From NCBI RefSeq assembly GCF_904846055.1, contig NZ_CAJGYV010000001.1, positions 682,001 to 746,000 on the forward strand: a stretch of 64,000 nucleotides of DNA, written 5' to 3'. Source of the stretch: Psychrobacter ciconiae (GTDB taxonomy: Bacteria > Pseudomonadota > Gammaproteobacteria > Pseudomonadales > Moraxellaceae). Every line of letters begins with the position of its first letter. Positions within the stretch are counted from its first letter, which is position 1. The position numbers and the translations under genes were made by a program. The notes beneath the pieces are model-generated. The model was not told where the DNA came from. It searched no databases and was given only the letters and a program-made list of their open reading frames with translations. Shown here in pieces: positions 55,513 through 64,000 of this stretch.

Positions 55513-56748
55513 CTAAGCGCTTAACCCATCAAGCAGCTGTTGTAAAAAGGTATCGCAGCGCTCAATTTGACTGATTTCAACAAATTCGTTCGGCTTATGC
55601 GCCTGCTCGATGCTGCCAGGACCACAGATGATGGTTGGGATGCCAGCTTCGGTAAACTGACCGCCTTCGGTGGCATACGCCACTTTATGACGCTTGTCAT
55701 CATCAACAAGCCCAGCAATGAGTTCTTGAAGTTGGGCGCTGTCACGGTCGGTCATGGCAGGAACGCTTTCTTCTTGCAGCAATTCAATCTTAGCTTCGGG
55801 GGCGCGCGCTTGCATTTGCTCGCTAAGCTCAGCGATTTTACGTTGGATAGGAATGACAATATCGTCTTGGGACATGTGCGGCAAATTGCGATAGTCAAAG
55901 GTAAATTCGCAAAGGTTCGGCACAATGTTGGTTGCCGTTCCGCCTGAAATCGTCCCGACGGATAAGGTCGCAAACGGCACGTCAAACACTTCATCAATAT
56001 CATCACGCGACGTTAACTTTTCTGCTAAATCATCAACAAAGGCGACCAAGCGGCTGGCGTAGCTGATGGCGTTAACGCCTTGATTGGTCAAGGATGAATG
56101 CGCCGATTTACCGTGGACTCGGCAGCGATAAACGGCAATGCCTTTATGAGCGGTGACCATGTTCATGTTGGTCGGCTCACCAACGATACAATAATCCGGC
56201 TGAATTCCTCGCGACTTTAAGTCCGCTAAAATCAGCGGCGCACCTAAGCAGCCTACCTCTTCATCAAAGGACAATGCCAAATGCAGCGGCTTTTTTAACT
56301 TGCCTTGATGGGATAATTCGACCGCTTTTGGCAAAATGGTCAGCATACAAGCAATAAAGCCTTTCATATCGCAAGCACCGCGACCAAATAGCTTGCCGTC
56401 TTTGATAACTGCATTAAATGGCTGTGATGACCAGTCTTGACCATCAACAGGAACGACGTCGGTATGCCCTGACAGCACGATACCGCCTGAAACGATATCT
56501 TGCTGCTCCCCTGCTTTTACCGTAACAAAAAGGTTCGCTTTGTCTTTTTGATCATTAAAGCTGAGCGTGGTATCAAGCCCAAGCGCTTGGCAGTAGCCTT
56601 GAACGTCATGAATCAGCGCAAGGTTTGAATGGCGGCTGACCGTGTCAAAGCCGATTAATCGCGCAAGCCAAGCTAGGCTATCATTCGGATACGCTGCCAA
56701 CTTGCTACTTTTTACCACCGAGCTTTTTTCACTAATGGTTAACGTCAT
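55513..56748 (-). CDS. argE: Acetylornithine deacetylase
   Basis: Zinc M20-family amidohydrolase of arginine synthesis. 411 residues, longer than E. coli ArgE (383). Metal ligands: GIVLSGHTDVVPV, FGRGACDMKGFIACML, SFDEEVGCLGAP and ATEGGQFTEAGIP; the C-terminal CGPGSIEQAHKPNEFVE is typical. About 20 residues precede the family core. Ribosome binding site AAGGAGAGG is strong. 40 bp from the nucleoside-deaminase gene on the same strand, so possibly the same operon. Confidence 0.95.
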   Translation of the reverse strand: MTLTISEKSSVVKSSKLAAYPNDSLAWLARLIGFDTVSRHSNLALIHDVQGYCQALGLDTTLSFNDQKDKANLFVTVKAGEQQDIVSGGIVLSGHTDVVPVDGQDWSSQPFNAVIKDGKLFGRGACDMKGFIACMLTILPKAVELSHQGKLKKPLHLALSFDEEVGCLGAPLILADLKSRGIQPDYCIVGEPTNMNMVTAHKGIAVYRCRVHGKSAHSSLTNQGVNAISYASRLVAFVDDLAEKLTSRDDIDEVFDVPFATLSVGTISGGTATNIVPNLCEFTFDYRNLPHMSQDDIVIPIQRKIAELSEQMQARAPEAKIELLQEESVPAMTDRDSAQLQELIAGLVDDDKRHKVAYATEGGQFTEAGIPTIICGPGSIEQAHKPNEFVEISQIERCDTFLQQLLDGLSA

Positions 56749-56789
56749 GACCTCTCCTTAACCCTAAAATCAAAACCCAAAACCCAAAA

Positions 56790-57320
56790 TCAATTACGGT
56801 GCTTTGTAAGCGCTTGTTTTTGCAAAGCTTTAACATCAGAAACTAACGCGGCAACAGGACCTTCAACCACGATATCAGGCGCAACGTCATTAATGGCAAG
56901 GGGGTTAAGCGGCGAGCCTGTGGTTACGCCAAACTCTTTTGCCCACTCATCAAGCTGAGCCATGGAGCTGATATAAACAATGCGACCAAGTCCTGCCCAA
57001 GCGTGCGCCGCCGAGCACATCGCGCAGTGCTCGCCTGAGGTGAACACGATGGCATTTTTGCGCTCACTTGCAGGCATATTTTCTGCCGCCCAACGCGCTA
57101 CCGCAATCTCCGGATGATAAGTTGGGTTCTTGGAACGAGCGCGGTTGCGGTCTTCACGAAGCACGCGACCCTCACGGCTGACAAGGACGCTACCAAACGG
57201 CTCATCGCCTGCCTCAAGCGCCTCGCGAGCAAGCTCAACACAGCGGCGCAAATGGCTCATCTCTTCATCGGTTAAATTTGGGGCTTGGACAGTATTTTTT
57301 CCTTGAACGTGGTTGCTCAC
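56790..57320 (-). CDS. Nucleoside/guanine deaminase-like protein
   Basis: 176-residue cytidine-deaminase-fold enzyme. The zinc site is formed by HPE in YHPEIAVARWAAEN, where H-A-E is more usual, and by CAMC in SGEHCAMCSAAHAW; the E of HPE is the proton shuttle. The helix ELAREALEAGDEPFGSVLVS is characteristic of guanine or tRNA-adenosine deaminases. The C-terminus (PLNPLAINDVAPDIVVEGP) is like other nucleoside deaminases annotated as guanine deaminase. Start is GTG 57320. Substrate is uncertain. Confidence 0.85.
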   Translation of the reverse strand: MSNHVQGKNTVQAPNLTDEEMSHLRRCVELAREALEAGDEPFGSVLVSREGRVLREDRNRARSKNPTYHPEIAVARWAAENMPASERKNAIVFTSGEHCAMCSAAHAWAGLGRIVYISSMAQLDEWAKEFGVTTGSPLNPLAINDVAPDIVVEGPVAALVSDVKALQKQALTKHRN

Positions 57321-57429
57321 TATTATTTTCCCTTTTGGTTATTGTTGTTGGCAAAGATTTCACTTTATCATGAAACCCATCCAATAACACATCCAGACTT
57401 TAGCGGCAACCTGTTTATGCTATAAAAGC

Positions 57430-58083
57430 TTAAGACGGTCGATTTTGATTCATCACATCAATCACCGGCGGCATTGCTTTAGCCGATTTTGCTTCCGCCT
57501 TGTACTCTTTTGCCGTTTTGGCATCGATGGCAAGCCCTGCAATGAGCGGCAACTCTTTTACCGCTTTGCGTTTTCGGGTGGCAAGGCTGACCGGAACCAT
57601 TCGCGCGAACTCAAACAGCTGCAAATACGCCTCCTCGCCGCCCTCAAAGTCGTCTTCATCCTCAATACGAATCGCGCCAATTTTCGCCAAATCCGCTAGC
57701 ATCTCATTTTCATCAGCACTGATTCGGCAATCACTGACCCCAAATCCTGTCATAAAGCCATTTGACCAGTGTTTTAGCGCGACAATTCGCTCAAGTAAAT
57801 CGTGCTCATCATCTGGCACTAAAGGCGAAAAAGCATACGCCTCATCTTGGTCTTTTAACTGAAATACCGTGTCTTCGGCTTCCTCAGTCAGCAAAGTCAA
57901 CGCCGCCTCTGGCAATGGCGCAAAGCTTAACTCTTCTAAAACCTGCGCCCAAACGTCCTCGTCAGGCGCGTTGCAGGCAGTCATCAGCCCTGTCATAAGC
58001 CCATGAAGCTCGCTGATACTGACATCGCTCCAATCTTCAATCGCTATCTGCCAATCATTCCAGCCAGAAATGTTATCGTTCAT
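57430..58083 (-). CDS. ygfB: YgfB/UPF0149 family protein
   Basis: 217 residues. N-terminal SISELHGLMTGLMTAC and GFMTGFGVSD, AYLQLFEFARMVPVSL are features of the YgfB/YecA-like UPF0149 fold. In Pseudomonas ygfB influences ampC and sits by zapA; here too it is divergent from the coiled-coil and zapA genes. ATG 58083 follows AAGGTGG and is used instead of the longer frame to 58149. The C-terminus is a Lys/Ala-rich helix. Function otherwise unknown. Confidence 0.88.
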   Translation of the reverse strand: MNDNISGWNDWQIAIEDWSDVSISELHGLMTGLMTACNAPDEDVWAQVLEELSFAPLPEAALTLLTEEAEDTVFQLKDQDEAYAFSPLVPDDEHDLLERIVALKHWSNGFMTGFGVSDCRISADENEMLADLAKIGAIRIEDEDDFEGGEEAYLQLFEFARMVPVSLATRKRKAVKELPLIAGLAIDAKTAKEYKAEAKSAKAMPPVIDVMNQNRPS

Positions 58084-58314
58084 CAAAACCACCTTAACTT
58101 CGTAAATAAATGGCAAAAAAAGCTTACCACGTTCATCATTGTTGACCAAAATCGCGCAATCGGGCGCAAATTGCCATCACAATATAGCTATTATGTGGTC
58201 ACCTATGGCATTATTAAACCACAAGCGCCTATGATTTGATTACCGCCATTCAATAAATTATATCGGCACGGATTTTAATCGCCCTTTTTCTTTTTATTTA
58301 AGGTCAACCCCATC

Positions 58315-58767
58315 ATGTATGAACAACTGCAAACGCTCGAAGCCCTCATTTTAAAATTAAAACAGCAGCACGCTCAGCAAAGTGAAGAGATGGCACAGCT
58401 GAAGCAAAAACCTGTTGCTAACCCAAAAGAACTGACCGCCCTTAAAAATCAACTCACCAATGGCATGGCAGAGCTTGGCAGCTATAAAAAACGCCTCGAT
58501 GAGCTTAAAAAACGCTACCAAAGTCTTGCTGAATCTCACCGAAACCTCGGCAGCGAGCAGGACACCTTGCAAAATCAGCTGGCAAGCTTGCAAGAACACA
58601 ACCAAAAGCTTGAAAGCCAAAATCAAGCTTTGCTCGAAAAAAACGAGGCGCTAACTCAACAAAACCACGAACTGCAAGAAAAAAATCGTCTTGCCGCTGA
58701 ACGTACCCAAGTGGTGCTCAACCGATTGACCATCATCGACCAATCCGACGATGCAAGCGCCTCATAA
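58315..58767 (+). CDS. Coiled-coil protein (ZapB/TIGR02449-like)
   Basis: 150 residues made almost entirely of Leu/Gln/Glu/Lys heptads (LETLEALILKLKQQHAQQ to NHELQEKNRLAAERTQ), so a long coiled coil is expected. A single C-terminal segment (VVLNRLTIIDQS) has a different pattern. The gene lies directly upstream of zapA, like the small coiled-coil gene beside zapA in Pseudomonas. A role in Z-ring organisation is inferred from context; the protein is about twice the length of ZapB. Confidence 0.75.
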   Translation: MYEQLQTLEALILKLKQQHAQQSEEMAQLKQKPVANPKELTALKNQLTNGMAELGSYKKRLDELKKRYQSLAESHRNLGSEQDTLQNQLASLQEHNQKLESQNQALLEKNEALTQQNHELQEKNRLAAERTQVVLNRLTIIDQSDDASAS

Positions 58768-58818
58768 CCTGAACTTTTATTAGCGCTTTATTTATTTTTA
58801 TTGATTTTAGGACTTGAT

Positions 58819-59184
58819 ATGACTCAGCAACCAGAAAACATCACTGACACCGCGCAAACCACTGATGAGCAGCCGCAACTTAAAAGGGTCAGCATCGTGA
58901 TTGCAGGCGTCACTTATGCCGTGATGTGCCCCGTTCACGAAGAAGAAGACTTACGCGCCGCCGTTTATTACATCAACAATTTTGCGATGGACATTAAAAA
59001 CAGCGCCCCCAATATCAGCCAAGAAAACTTACTTGTGCTGTCTTGCCTAAACTTATTTGAAAAAATGATCAGCCAAGAAAAATCGGCATCTGGCGATAAA
59101 AACAGCAATCAGCAAGCTGAAAGCTTACTTAATAAAATTATCAGCGATACCGAATCTATGCTACAAGACCCCGCTAAAGCCTAA
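58819..59184 (+). CDS. zapA: Cell division protein ZapA
   Basis: 121 residues. ZapA crosslinks FtsZ filaments. The core VSIVIAGVTYAVMCPVHEEEDLRAAVYYINNFAMDIK and the helical SQENLLVLSCLNLFEKM match the family globular and coiled-coil parts; a ~25-residue N-terminal acidic tail is extra. ATG 58819 has AGGA upstream (the TTG at 58801 is not used). It lies 51 bp after the coiled-coil gene. A 6S RNA gene often follows zapA in other gammaproteobacteria, but I see none here. Confidence 0.92.
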   Translation: MTQQPENITDTAQTTDEQPQLKRVSIVIAGVTYAVMCPVHEEEDLRAAVYYINNFAMDIKNSAPNISQENLLVLSCLNLFEKMISQEKSASGDKNSNQQAESLLNKIISDTESMLQDPAKA

Positions 59185-59192
59185 TTAGACCG

Positions 59193-59232
59193 CCTATCAG
59201 CAATGCTATAAATGCTATGGCTGATAGGTTTT
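59193..59232 (+). terminator. Terminator after zapA, overlapping the opposite gene
   Basis: 9-bp stem CCTATCAGC / GCTGATAGG (59193-59201, 59220-59228), then TTTTG. The right arm lies in the last codons of the - strand gene at 59215. Confidence 0.7.
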
Positions 59233-59475
59233 GTTGGCATGATAGTCAGCTTGGTGCTCATAATTGCAAAAAAATAGCGGCGCATCAGGATCACTTGTAG
59301 GCTCTAAAACACCGCGATACTCCGCTAGACTATGATGGCAATAATCACACTCTCGCGGGGTGATGACGTCGCCTTGTTGCGGCATCATATGCCTTGGCGG
59401 CTTTGGGTACATAAATTTAAAAAAGCCCCACATTGCCGCAAATGTGATTACCATCACTAAAATGACCGCTCCCAT
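59215..59475 (-). CDS. Hypothetical single-pass membrane protein with Cys/His cluster
   Basis: 86 residues. One N-terminal membrane segment (VILVMVITFAAMWGFFKFMY), then a soluble part with CDYCHHS and FFCNYEHQADYH. The C-x2-C and later C-x3-H could bind a metal such as zinc. AAGGAG ribosome binding site supports it. Convergent with zapA, divergent from nothing closely; separated from glyS by 100 bp with a terminator. No family recognised. Confidence 0.75.
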   Translation of the reverse strand: MGAVILVMVITFAAMWGFFKFMYPKPPRHMMPQQGDVITPRECDYCHHSLAEYRGVLEPTSDPDAPLFFCNYEHQADYHANKTYQP

Positions 59476-59523
59476 AGCTTGCTCCTTTTAATACAGCAGT
59501 TGCCGATTTACCTTTATTTAACT

Positions 59524-59552
59524 AAAAAACTGACGCCGAACGCCAGTTTTTT
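59524..59552 (-). terminator. Terminator after glyS
   Basis: AAAAAACTG / CAGTTTTTT around ACGCCGAACGC, 25 bp after the glyS stop on the - strand. Confidence 0.78.
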
Positions 59553-59576
59553 GAAGTATCTTGCCAAAATAACCAA

Positions 59577-61700
59577 TTAAATTTGCAGCTCACTAATGTC
59601 AGCAACAGTTAAAAACAGCGCCCGAACTTGCTTTAATAGCGCTAGGCGGTTGTTTTTTAGCTGCTCATCATCGCTATTGACCATCACATGGTCAAAAAAC
59701 GCGGTCAATGGCGCATCAAGACTGGCAAGCTGCTGCAAAATGGCGGTGTAATCGGCAGTTTCAAGCAGCGGTGCGATCGCTTGCTTGGCTTGCATGACGG
59801 CGGCAAACAGCGCTTTTTCAGCCGCTTCGGTGAGTAGCGCTTCATTAACGCTATCATTCACTGGCGTTTCTGATTTTGCCAAAATATTTGCCACCCGCTT
59901 GTTCGAGTCGGCTAATCGCAGCGCTTGCGGCAACTGGCTAAACGCTTGCACCGCGCGGATGCGTTGGTCAAAATCAAGCGGCATATGCGGATTAATCGCT
60001 TGAACGGCTTGGATCGTTTCAACATTGACGCCTTGCTCGGTGTACATCGCCCGATAGCGCGAGTTTAAAAATGCCATGACTTGGGTAAAGGTTTCGCCCA
60101 TATTTGGCATAAGTTTTGGGTTACTTGCGGCGTAGTTTTTAATCGCTTGCTCAACAAGCGCCACCAAATTTATCGGTAGCTGCTTTTCAATCAAAATTCG
60201 CAAAATGCCAATGGCGGCTCGGCGCAGGCTGAACGGGTCTTTTGATCCGGTCGGCGCTTGGTTAATCGCAAAAATTCCCACCAAAGTGTCAATACGATCA
60301 GCTAAGGCAAGGCTAATGCCAACCGGCGATTTTGGCAGCGCGTCACCGCTAAACTTAGGTAAATATTGCTCTTCAATACTTGCCGCTACTGCTTCGGTTT
60401 CACCATTTAAGCGCGCGTAATACGTGCCAGCAATACCTTGCAGCTCTGGAAACTCATTAACCAGCGTACTTGCCAAATCTGCCTTTGCCAGCATCGCCGC
60501 GCGAACGGTGTCCTCAATACTAATGTCAAGGTTTTGCTCTTGCAGCAAATTTGCAATAAAAGCCGCAAGCTTTGCCACGCGCTCAGACTTGTCCCAAATC
60601 GTTCCCAATTGCTCTTGAAAAACGCGCGATTTTAAGCTTTCGGTGAGCTCAACCAGCGGCTGCTTTTGGTCTTGTAAAAAGAAAAACTCAGCATCCGCCA
60701 AGCGTGGTCGAACGACTTTTTCATTGCCCTCGATGATTTGGTTTGGGTCTTTGGATTCAATATTGGTGATAAAAATAAAATACGGCTGCAATTTGCCATC
60801 GCTGTCGGTTAAGCAAAAATACTTTTGATCCGCTTGCATAGTAGAAATGAGCGCCTCTTGCGGCACTTGTAAAAATCGCGGCTCAAAGTTGGCACGAAGG
60901 GCAATCGGAAAATCAACGAGCGCGGTGACTTCATCAAGCAAGTCTTGCGGAATGATGGGCTCTGCGCCAACTTCGGTAGCTAAGGCTTTAACTTGGTTAT
61001 AAATCCGTGATTGGCGTTTGTCAAAATCGGCAATGACTTTGGCAGTTTCAAGAACGTTTTCATAATCGTTGGCGTGATTAATCTCAAGCGCATCTGGTGA
61101 GTGAAAGCGATGACCTAGCGTTCGGCTTCCGGTCTCCCAGCCTTGATCGGTCATTTGCCCTGAGGTGAGCCCTTGAATAGTCGCCGGAATGATGGCGTCA
61201 TCTTGCATGAGAACGAGCCATTTCACCGGTCGGACAAACTCATCTTTGTTGGCGCCTGAGCGCATGCGTTTGGCAATCGGCAAATTATCTAGCGCCGTTT
61301 GAAAAATATTTGGCAGCAATTCGGTAGTGGCTTGACCATGAACGGTTTGTTCAAAGCCGACATAATCGCCTTTATCAGTATGAATGGTGATTAAATCGCT
61401 TGCCTCAATGCCCAAACCTTTAGCAAATCCCATTGCCGCTCGCGTTGGGTTGCCCTCCGCGTCAAACGCCGCTTTTATCGCAGGACCGCGTTTTTGCTCG
61501 GTTCGGTCGGGCTGTTTATCACTTACCCCAAAAATCTGCAAAGCTAGACGGCGCGGCGCAGCAAAGGCTTTCACCTCATCAAAAGTAATGTTGGCGGCGG
61601 TTAATTGCTCAGTCACGCTATTTGTTAGTGCATCACGGAGCGTTTTTAGGCTTTTTGGTGGCAGCTCTTCACACCCCAGTTCAAATAAAATGGTACTCAT
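59577..61700 (-). CDS. glyS: Glycyl-tRNA synthetase beta subunit
   Basis: 707-residue subunit of the alpha2beta2 glycyl-tRNA synthetase found in most bacteria; binds tRNA(Gly). The start MSTILFELGCEELPPKSLKTL is diagnostic, followed by FAAPRRLALQI, RGPAIKAAFD and the C-terminal anticodon-binding DALR-like region (RALFLTVADISEL). E. coli GlyS is 689. TAGGAG ribosome binding site. Nine bp after the glyQ stop, so an operon. Confidence 0.98.
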   Translation of the reverse strand: MSTILFELGCEELPPKSLKTLRDALTNSVTEQLTAANITFDEVKAFAAPRRLALQIFGVSDKQPDRTEQKRGPAIKAAFDAEGNPTRAAMGFAKGLGIEASDLITIHTDKGDYVGFEQTVHGQATTELLPNIFQTALDNLPIAKRMRSGANKDEFVRPVKWLVLMQDDAIIPATIQGLTSGQMTDQGWETGSRTLGHRFHSPDALEINHANDYENVLETAKVIADFDKRQSRIYNQVKALATEVGAEPIIPQDLLDEVTALVDFPIALRANFEPRFLQVPQEALISTMQADQKYFCLTDSDGKLQPYFIFITNIESKDPNQIIEGNEKVVRPRLADAEFFFLQDQKQPLVELTESLKSRVFQEQLGTIWDKSERVAKLAAFIANLLQEQNLDISIEDTVRAAMLAKADLASTLVNEFPELQGIAGTYYARLNGETEAVAASIEEQYLPKFSGDALPKSPVGISLALADRIDTLVGIFAINQAPTGSKDPFSLRRAAIGILRILIEKQLPINLVALVEQAIKNYAASNPKLMPNMGETFTQVMAFLNSRYRAMYTEQGVNVETIQAVQAINPHMPLDFDQRIRAVQAFSQLPQALRLADSNKRVANILAKSETPVNDSVNEALLTEAAEKALFAAVMQAKQAIAPLLETADYTAILQQLASLDAPLTAFFDHVMVNSDDEQLKNNRLALLKQVRALFLTVADISELQI

Positions 61701-61709
61701 GGGCTGCTC

Positions 61710-62747
61710 CTAGTTACTTACTTTTTGATTGGTTTTAGTTTTGACATTGTTTTTTTGAGCGCTACTTTCTTTATCACTGCCTTCTTTTTCCTTAGGCAAA
61801 TATTTCTCTAAAGCCTCTTGGCGATGGGCGTTATCAGCTAACGGGAAGCCCAACTTTGCCCGAGCTTTGACGTAGCCGCTTGCCACTTTTCGTGACAGCG
61901 TTCGAACCCGTAAAATAAAGCGCTGACGCTCGGTGACCGAAATCGCGCCGCGAGCATCAAGCAAGTTAAACGCGTGCGAGGCTTTAAGCACCATTTCATA
62001 CGCCGGCAGTGGCAATTCTTTGTCCACTAAGCTGTCCGCTTGCGCCTCATAAAAATCAAACAGCTCAAACATTTTGGCGACATCGGCGTGCTCAAAGTTA
62101 TAAGTCGACTGCTCAACCTCATTTTGATGAAACACATCGCCGTAGGTGACGCGACCAAACTCGCCATCTGCCCAAACCAAATCGTAAACGCTATCCACGC
62201 CTTGGACATACATCGCCAAGCGCTCAAGACCGTAAGTGATTTCACCAGTCACCGGAAAGCACTCAAGACCGCCGACCTGCTGAAAATAGGTAAACTGAGT
62301 CACCTCCATGCCGTTGAGCCAAATCTCCCAACCAAGTCCCCAAGCACCAAGCGTTGGCGACTCCCAGTTGTCTTCAACAAAGCGGATATCATGAACCAAT
62401 GGATCAATGCCAATCGCCGAAAGCGAGCCTAAATACAGCTCTTGAATGTTGGGCGGATTGGGCTTTAGCACCACTTGAAACTGATAATAATGCTGCAATC
62501 GATTGGGGTTATTGCCGTATCTGCCATCAGTTGGTCGGCGCGATGGCTGAACGTAAGCGGCGTTCCAGCGCTCGGGACCTAGCGCCCGCAAAAACGTCGC
62601 CGTATGAAAGGTTCCGGCGCCCACTTCCAAATCGTAAGGCTGAAGCACCACGCAGCCTTTTTGCGCCCAATAATTTTGCAACGTTAAAATCAAATCTTGA
62701 AAGCTCAAGGGCGATGCCTTGGTTGATGCCATAGTTTGGGATGTCAT
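61710..62747 (-). CDS. glyQ: Glycyl-tRNA synthetase alpha subunit with Lys-rich tail
   Basis: 345-residue catalytic subunit. Core signature: [84 protein letters not shown]. After the normal end ([23 protein letters not shown]... RALSRKVA) there is a ~40-residue extension rich in Lys/Ser/Asn ([14 protein letters not shown]...). E. coli GlyQ is 303. No ribosome binding site before ATG 62747; ATG 62732 is an alternative. First gene of glyQ-glyS. Confidence 0.97.
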   Translation of the reverse strand: MTSQTMASTKASPLSFQDLILTLQNYWAQKGCVVLQPYDLEVGAGTFHTATFLRALGPERWNAAYVQPSRRPTDGRYGNNPNRLQHYYQFQVVLKPNPPNIQELYLGSLSAIGIDPLVHDIRFVEDNWESPTLGAWGLGWEIWLNGMEVTQFTYFQQVGGLECFPVTGEITYGLERLAMYVQGVDSVYDLVWADGEFGRVTYGDVFHQNEVEQSTYNFEHADVAKMFELFDFYEAQADSLVDKELPLPAYEMVLKASHAFNLLDARGAISVTERQRFILRVRTLSRKVASGYVKARAKLGFPLADNAHRQEALEKYLPKEKEGSDKESSAQKNNVKTKTNQKVSN

Positions 62748-63123
62748 AAAAACGCCATTATGAATAAAAAACCAATAAAATTAATTAATTTGGCAGCTTT
62801 GTCTAAATCGCGGTTAAACCTTGACATTAAAAATTCAAAGCGCGATTTTGCAACCAAATTATCCTCGCTCACCTTACTAAAAATCGCGCCAATTTTCCAT
62901 ATTTGCCGCCAACTCTGCGTAAAAAACTTTACTAAGCGCTTATTTCATCAAAAAATCCGCCTTAAAAAACGCGCAAAAAAAATACCCAGATGCGTGAACA
63001 TCTGGGCAGGAGGAAAAGGTTATTGCGGTCATCCTGTTGCATCAGGCTTTTTGTTTTTCATTTTTTTTAACTTAACTACTTTTTAACTTAACTAAGGGTT
63101 TTTATTAACTTAATTTTTTAATG
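62748..63123. other. Intergenic region between glyQ and the PspC gene (376 bp)
   Basis: Lys-codon-like A-rich sequence with the PspC terminator. A short + frame at 62736-63086 overlaps it but has no start signal. Otherwise nothing recognised; should hold the glyQ promoter on the - strand. Confidence 0.55.
62974..63006 (-). terminator. Terminator after the PspC gene
   Basis: 8-bp stem CCCAGATG / CATCTGGG (62985-62992, 62999-63006), followed on the - strand by a T run (TATTTTTTT). It is 118 bp past the stop. Confidence 0.75.
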
Positions 63124-63345
63124 CTATTGATACGAGTTTTCTGAAGCATTAGGCATGACAATCCAAAGAATAAGGTAAATCAAAATCCCTGGAACGGCGA
63201 CGCTCATAGAAGATATCACCACAAACAAAATGCGAACCCACATCGGCGACCAACCAAAATATTCAGCAATCCCGCCCATCACACCTGCGAGTAAGCGGTT
63301 TTTTCTTGAACGATGAAGTTTTACCAATTTTGCCAATGCGACCAT
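63124..63345 (-). CDS. PspC domain protein
   Basis: 73 residues. RSRKNRLLAGVMGGIAEYFGWSPMWVRILFVV is the PspC motif; the second helix VPGILIYLILWIVMP follows. In enterobacteria PspC is a membrane sensor of phage-shock envelope stress. A lone pspC without pspABD is common and its role is unclear. ATG 63345 has AGAGG immediately before it (no spacing), so translation may begin at the in-frame TTG five codons downstream. Confidence 0.85.
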   Translation of the reverse strand: MVALAKLVKLHRSRKNRLLAGVMGGIAEYFGWSPMWVRILFVVISSMSVAVPGILIYLILWIVMPNASENSYQ

Positions 63346-63882
63346 CCTCTGCAAATTAAACCATTAACCCTATTTTCAACTCATTGCTTCGCAATCTTTA
63401 TTACTGCTAACTCTATTAATATTAACTTTGCTGACTCTTGATTAACGGCTAAATCAATTGCTTAATCAACTTAAGACTTAGTATAGCAAGCAATTGACAA
63501 TTGACTGTTGATGCTCTACGGGTAGTTTGTGAGATTATGCTACATAACGTTGCCTTAACCTGTCGTTTTCAGCGATAACTTGCTGATTTTTCAATATTAT
63601 TTCAAAATGTTTCAAAGACAGCTTTGTTACTGCCGTATTTCGCAATTATTTTTTGAAACTTATCAGGATAAAGCTTTTTGATTTAAATCATCTTCAATTA
63701 ACACAAGTTTCGATTTGGTTTCAGCGTTAACAGTTACATTTTGCTATCAAAGCTTGCCCCTCAATTACAATATGCCACCTGCAAGCGCTCAAAAAGCCTT
63801 TTACCATGCGCTAAAATAAAGTCAGCAAACCAAAGTTGCAAAACGTAAAGCTATAACAATAAGAATTAAAAAGGAAAAAACC
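63346..63882. other. Intergenic region before the NadR-like gene (537 bp)
   Basis: AT-rich and free of ORFs with a credible start. CAATTGACAATTGACTGTTG (63492-63511) contains overlapping TTGACA/TTGACT that could be -35 elements, but no -10 stands at the right distance. No hairpin with a T run. Confidence 0.5.
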
Positions 63883-64000
63883 ATGGTCGAGTCTGGTATT
63901 TTTATAGGATATTTTGAGCCGCTACATTTGGGGCACTTGCGAAGTATTTTAGCAGCGGCAGGAGCTTGTCAGCAGCTTCATATCGTCATTGCCCCAAGTC
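63883..64000 (+). CDS. NadR-like nicotinamide-nucleotide adenylyltransferase, truncated by window end
   Basis: Only the first 39 codons are in the window. The start MVESGIFIGYFEPLHLGHLRSILAA contains the nucleotidyltransferase signature G-x-F-x-P-x-H-x-G-H; the spelling with GYFEPLHLGH resembles the NMN adenylyltransferase domain of NadR. AAGGA ribosome binding site is 7 bases before the ATG. The kinase domain and any DNA-binding part cannot be checked. Confidence 0.7.
   Translation, partial: MVESGIFIGYFEPLHLGHLRSILAAAGACQQLHIVIAPS

Noticed and set aside
59185..59215. 6S RNA gene after zapA
   Set aside because: Only about 30 bp lie between zapA and the convergent gene, so there is no room.

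Overview
The window is a chromosomal, almost entirely housekeeping stretch of a gammaproteobacterium of the Moraxellaceae, most likely Psychrobacter or a close relative. The evidence is indirect: AT-leaning composition, a SpoT whose synthetase domain has lost its motifs (as known for Acinetobacter), a recA with no recognisable LexA box, and Moraxellaceae-like gene sets such as ygfB/zapA and a murG-murC-ddl-ftsQ-ftsA-ftsZ-lpxC division cluster. No prophage, insertion sequence, CRISPR array, rRNA or tRNA was seen.

Layout. 1-15,261 is mostly on the + strand: gmk (5' end missing), rpoZ, spoT, ridA, priA, a CDF metal exporter, two hypothetical genes, a KefC-type antiporter, a DUF2628 protein, trmB, then after a 700-bp AT-rich gap with two perfect DnaA-box sequences, recA and an unusually long recX. 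15,372-22,656 is on the - strand: a DASS/SLC13 carboxylate transporter, a YidB-like protein, sdhE-ygfX, folP, ftsH and rlmE. yhbY and a DOMON-like protein follow on +. A secreted CHAP/NlpC-like protein (-) and dciA (+) precede the division and envelope block at 25,843-34,620 (lpxC, ftsZ, ftsA, ftsQ, ddl, murC, murG, all -). Next come gshB, pyrE, an unknown gene coupled to an SDR-type epimerase, and a large DUF4105 outer-membrane protein (all -). ampD and murJ (+) continue the peptidoglycan theme, followed by a lipoprotein, a GNAT acetyltransferase, ribF, a DUF2789 protein, mdh, a catalytically dead RNase T2-like protein, slt and miaB. The last part has rtcB with a small basic partner gene, a LysE exporter, argE, a nucleoside deaminase, ygfB, a coiled-coil protein with zapA, glyS/glyQ, a PspC protein and the start of a NadR-like nucleotidyltransferase.

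How it works together: much of the window concerns envelope growth and division. MurC/MurG/Ddl make precursors, MurJ flips lipid II, Slt and AmpD recycle murein, FtsQ/A/Z and ZapA build the divisome, and LpxC with FtsH (its protease in E. coli) set lipid A supply. Stringent response (SpoT, RpoZ), replication restart and repair (PriA, DciA, RecA, RecX), and tRNA/rRNA modification (TrmB, RlmE, MiaB, RtcB) make up most of the rest.

No obvious new defence or mobile system is present. The most unusual items are the RNase T2 pseudoenzyme, two unrecognised small genes around rtcB, the DnaA-box pair before recA, the N-terminally extended RecX, the divergent FtsA nucleotide pocket, and two independent 15-bp tandem repeat arrays at gene 3' ends. 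Start codons were adjusted by Shine-Dalgarno position where the sequence allowed.
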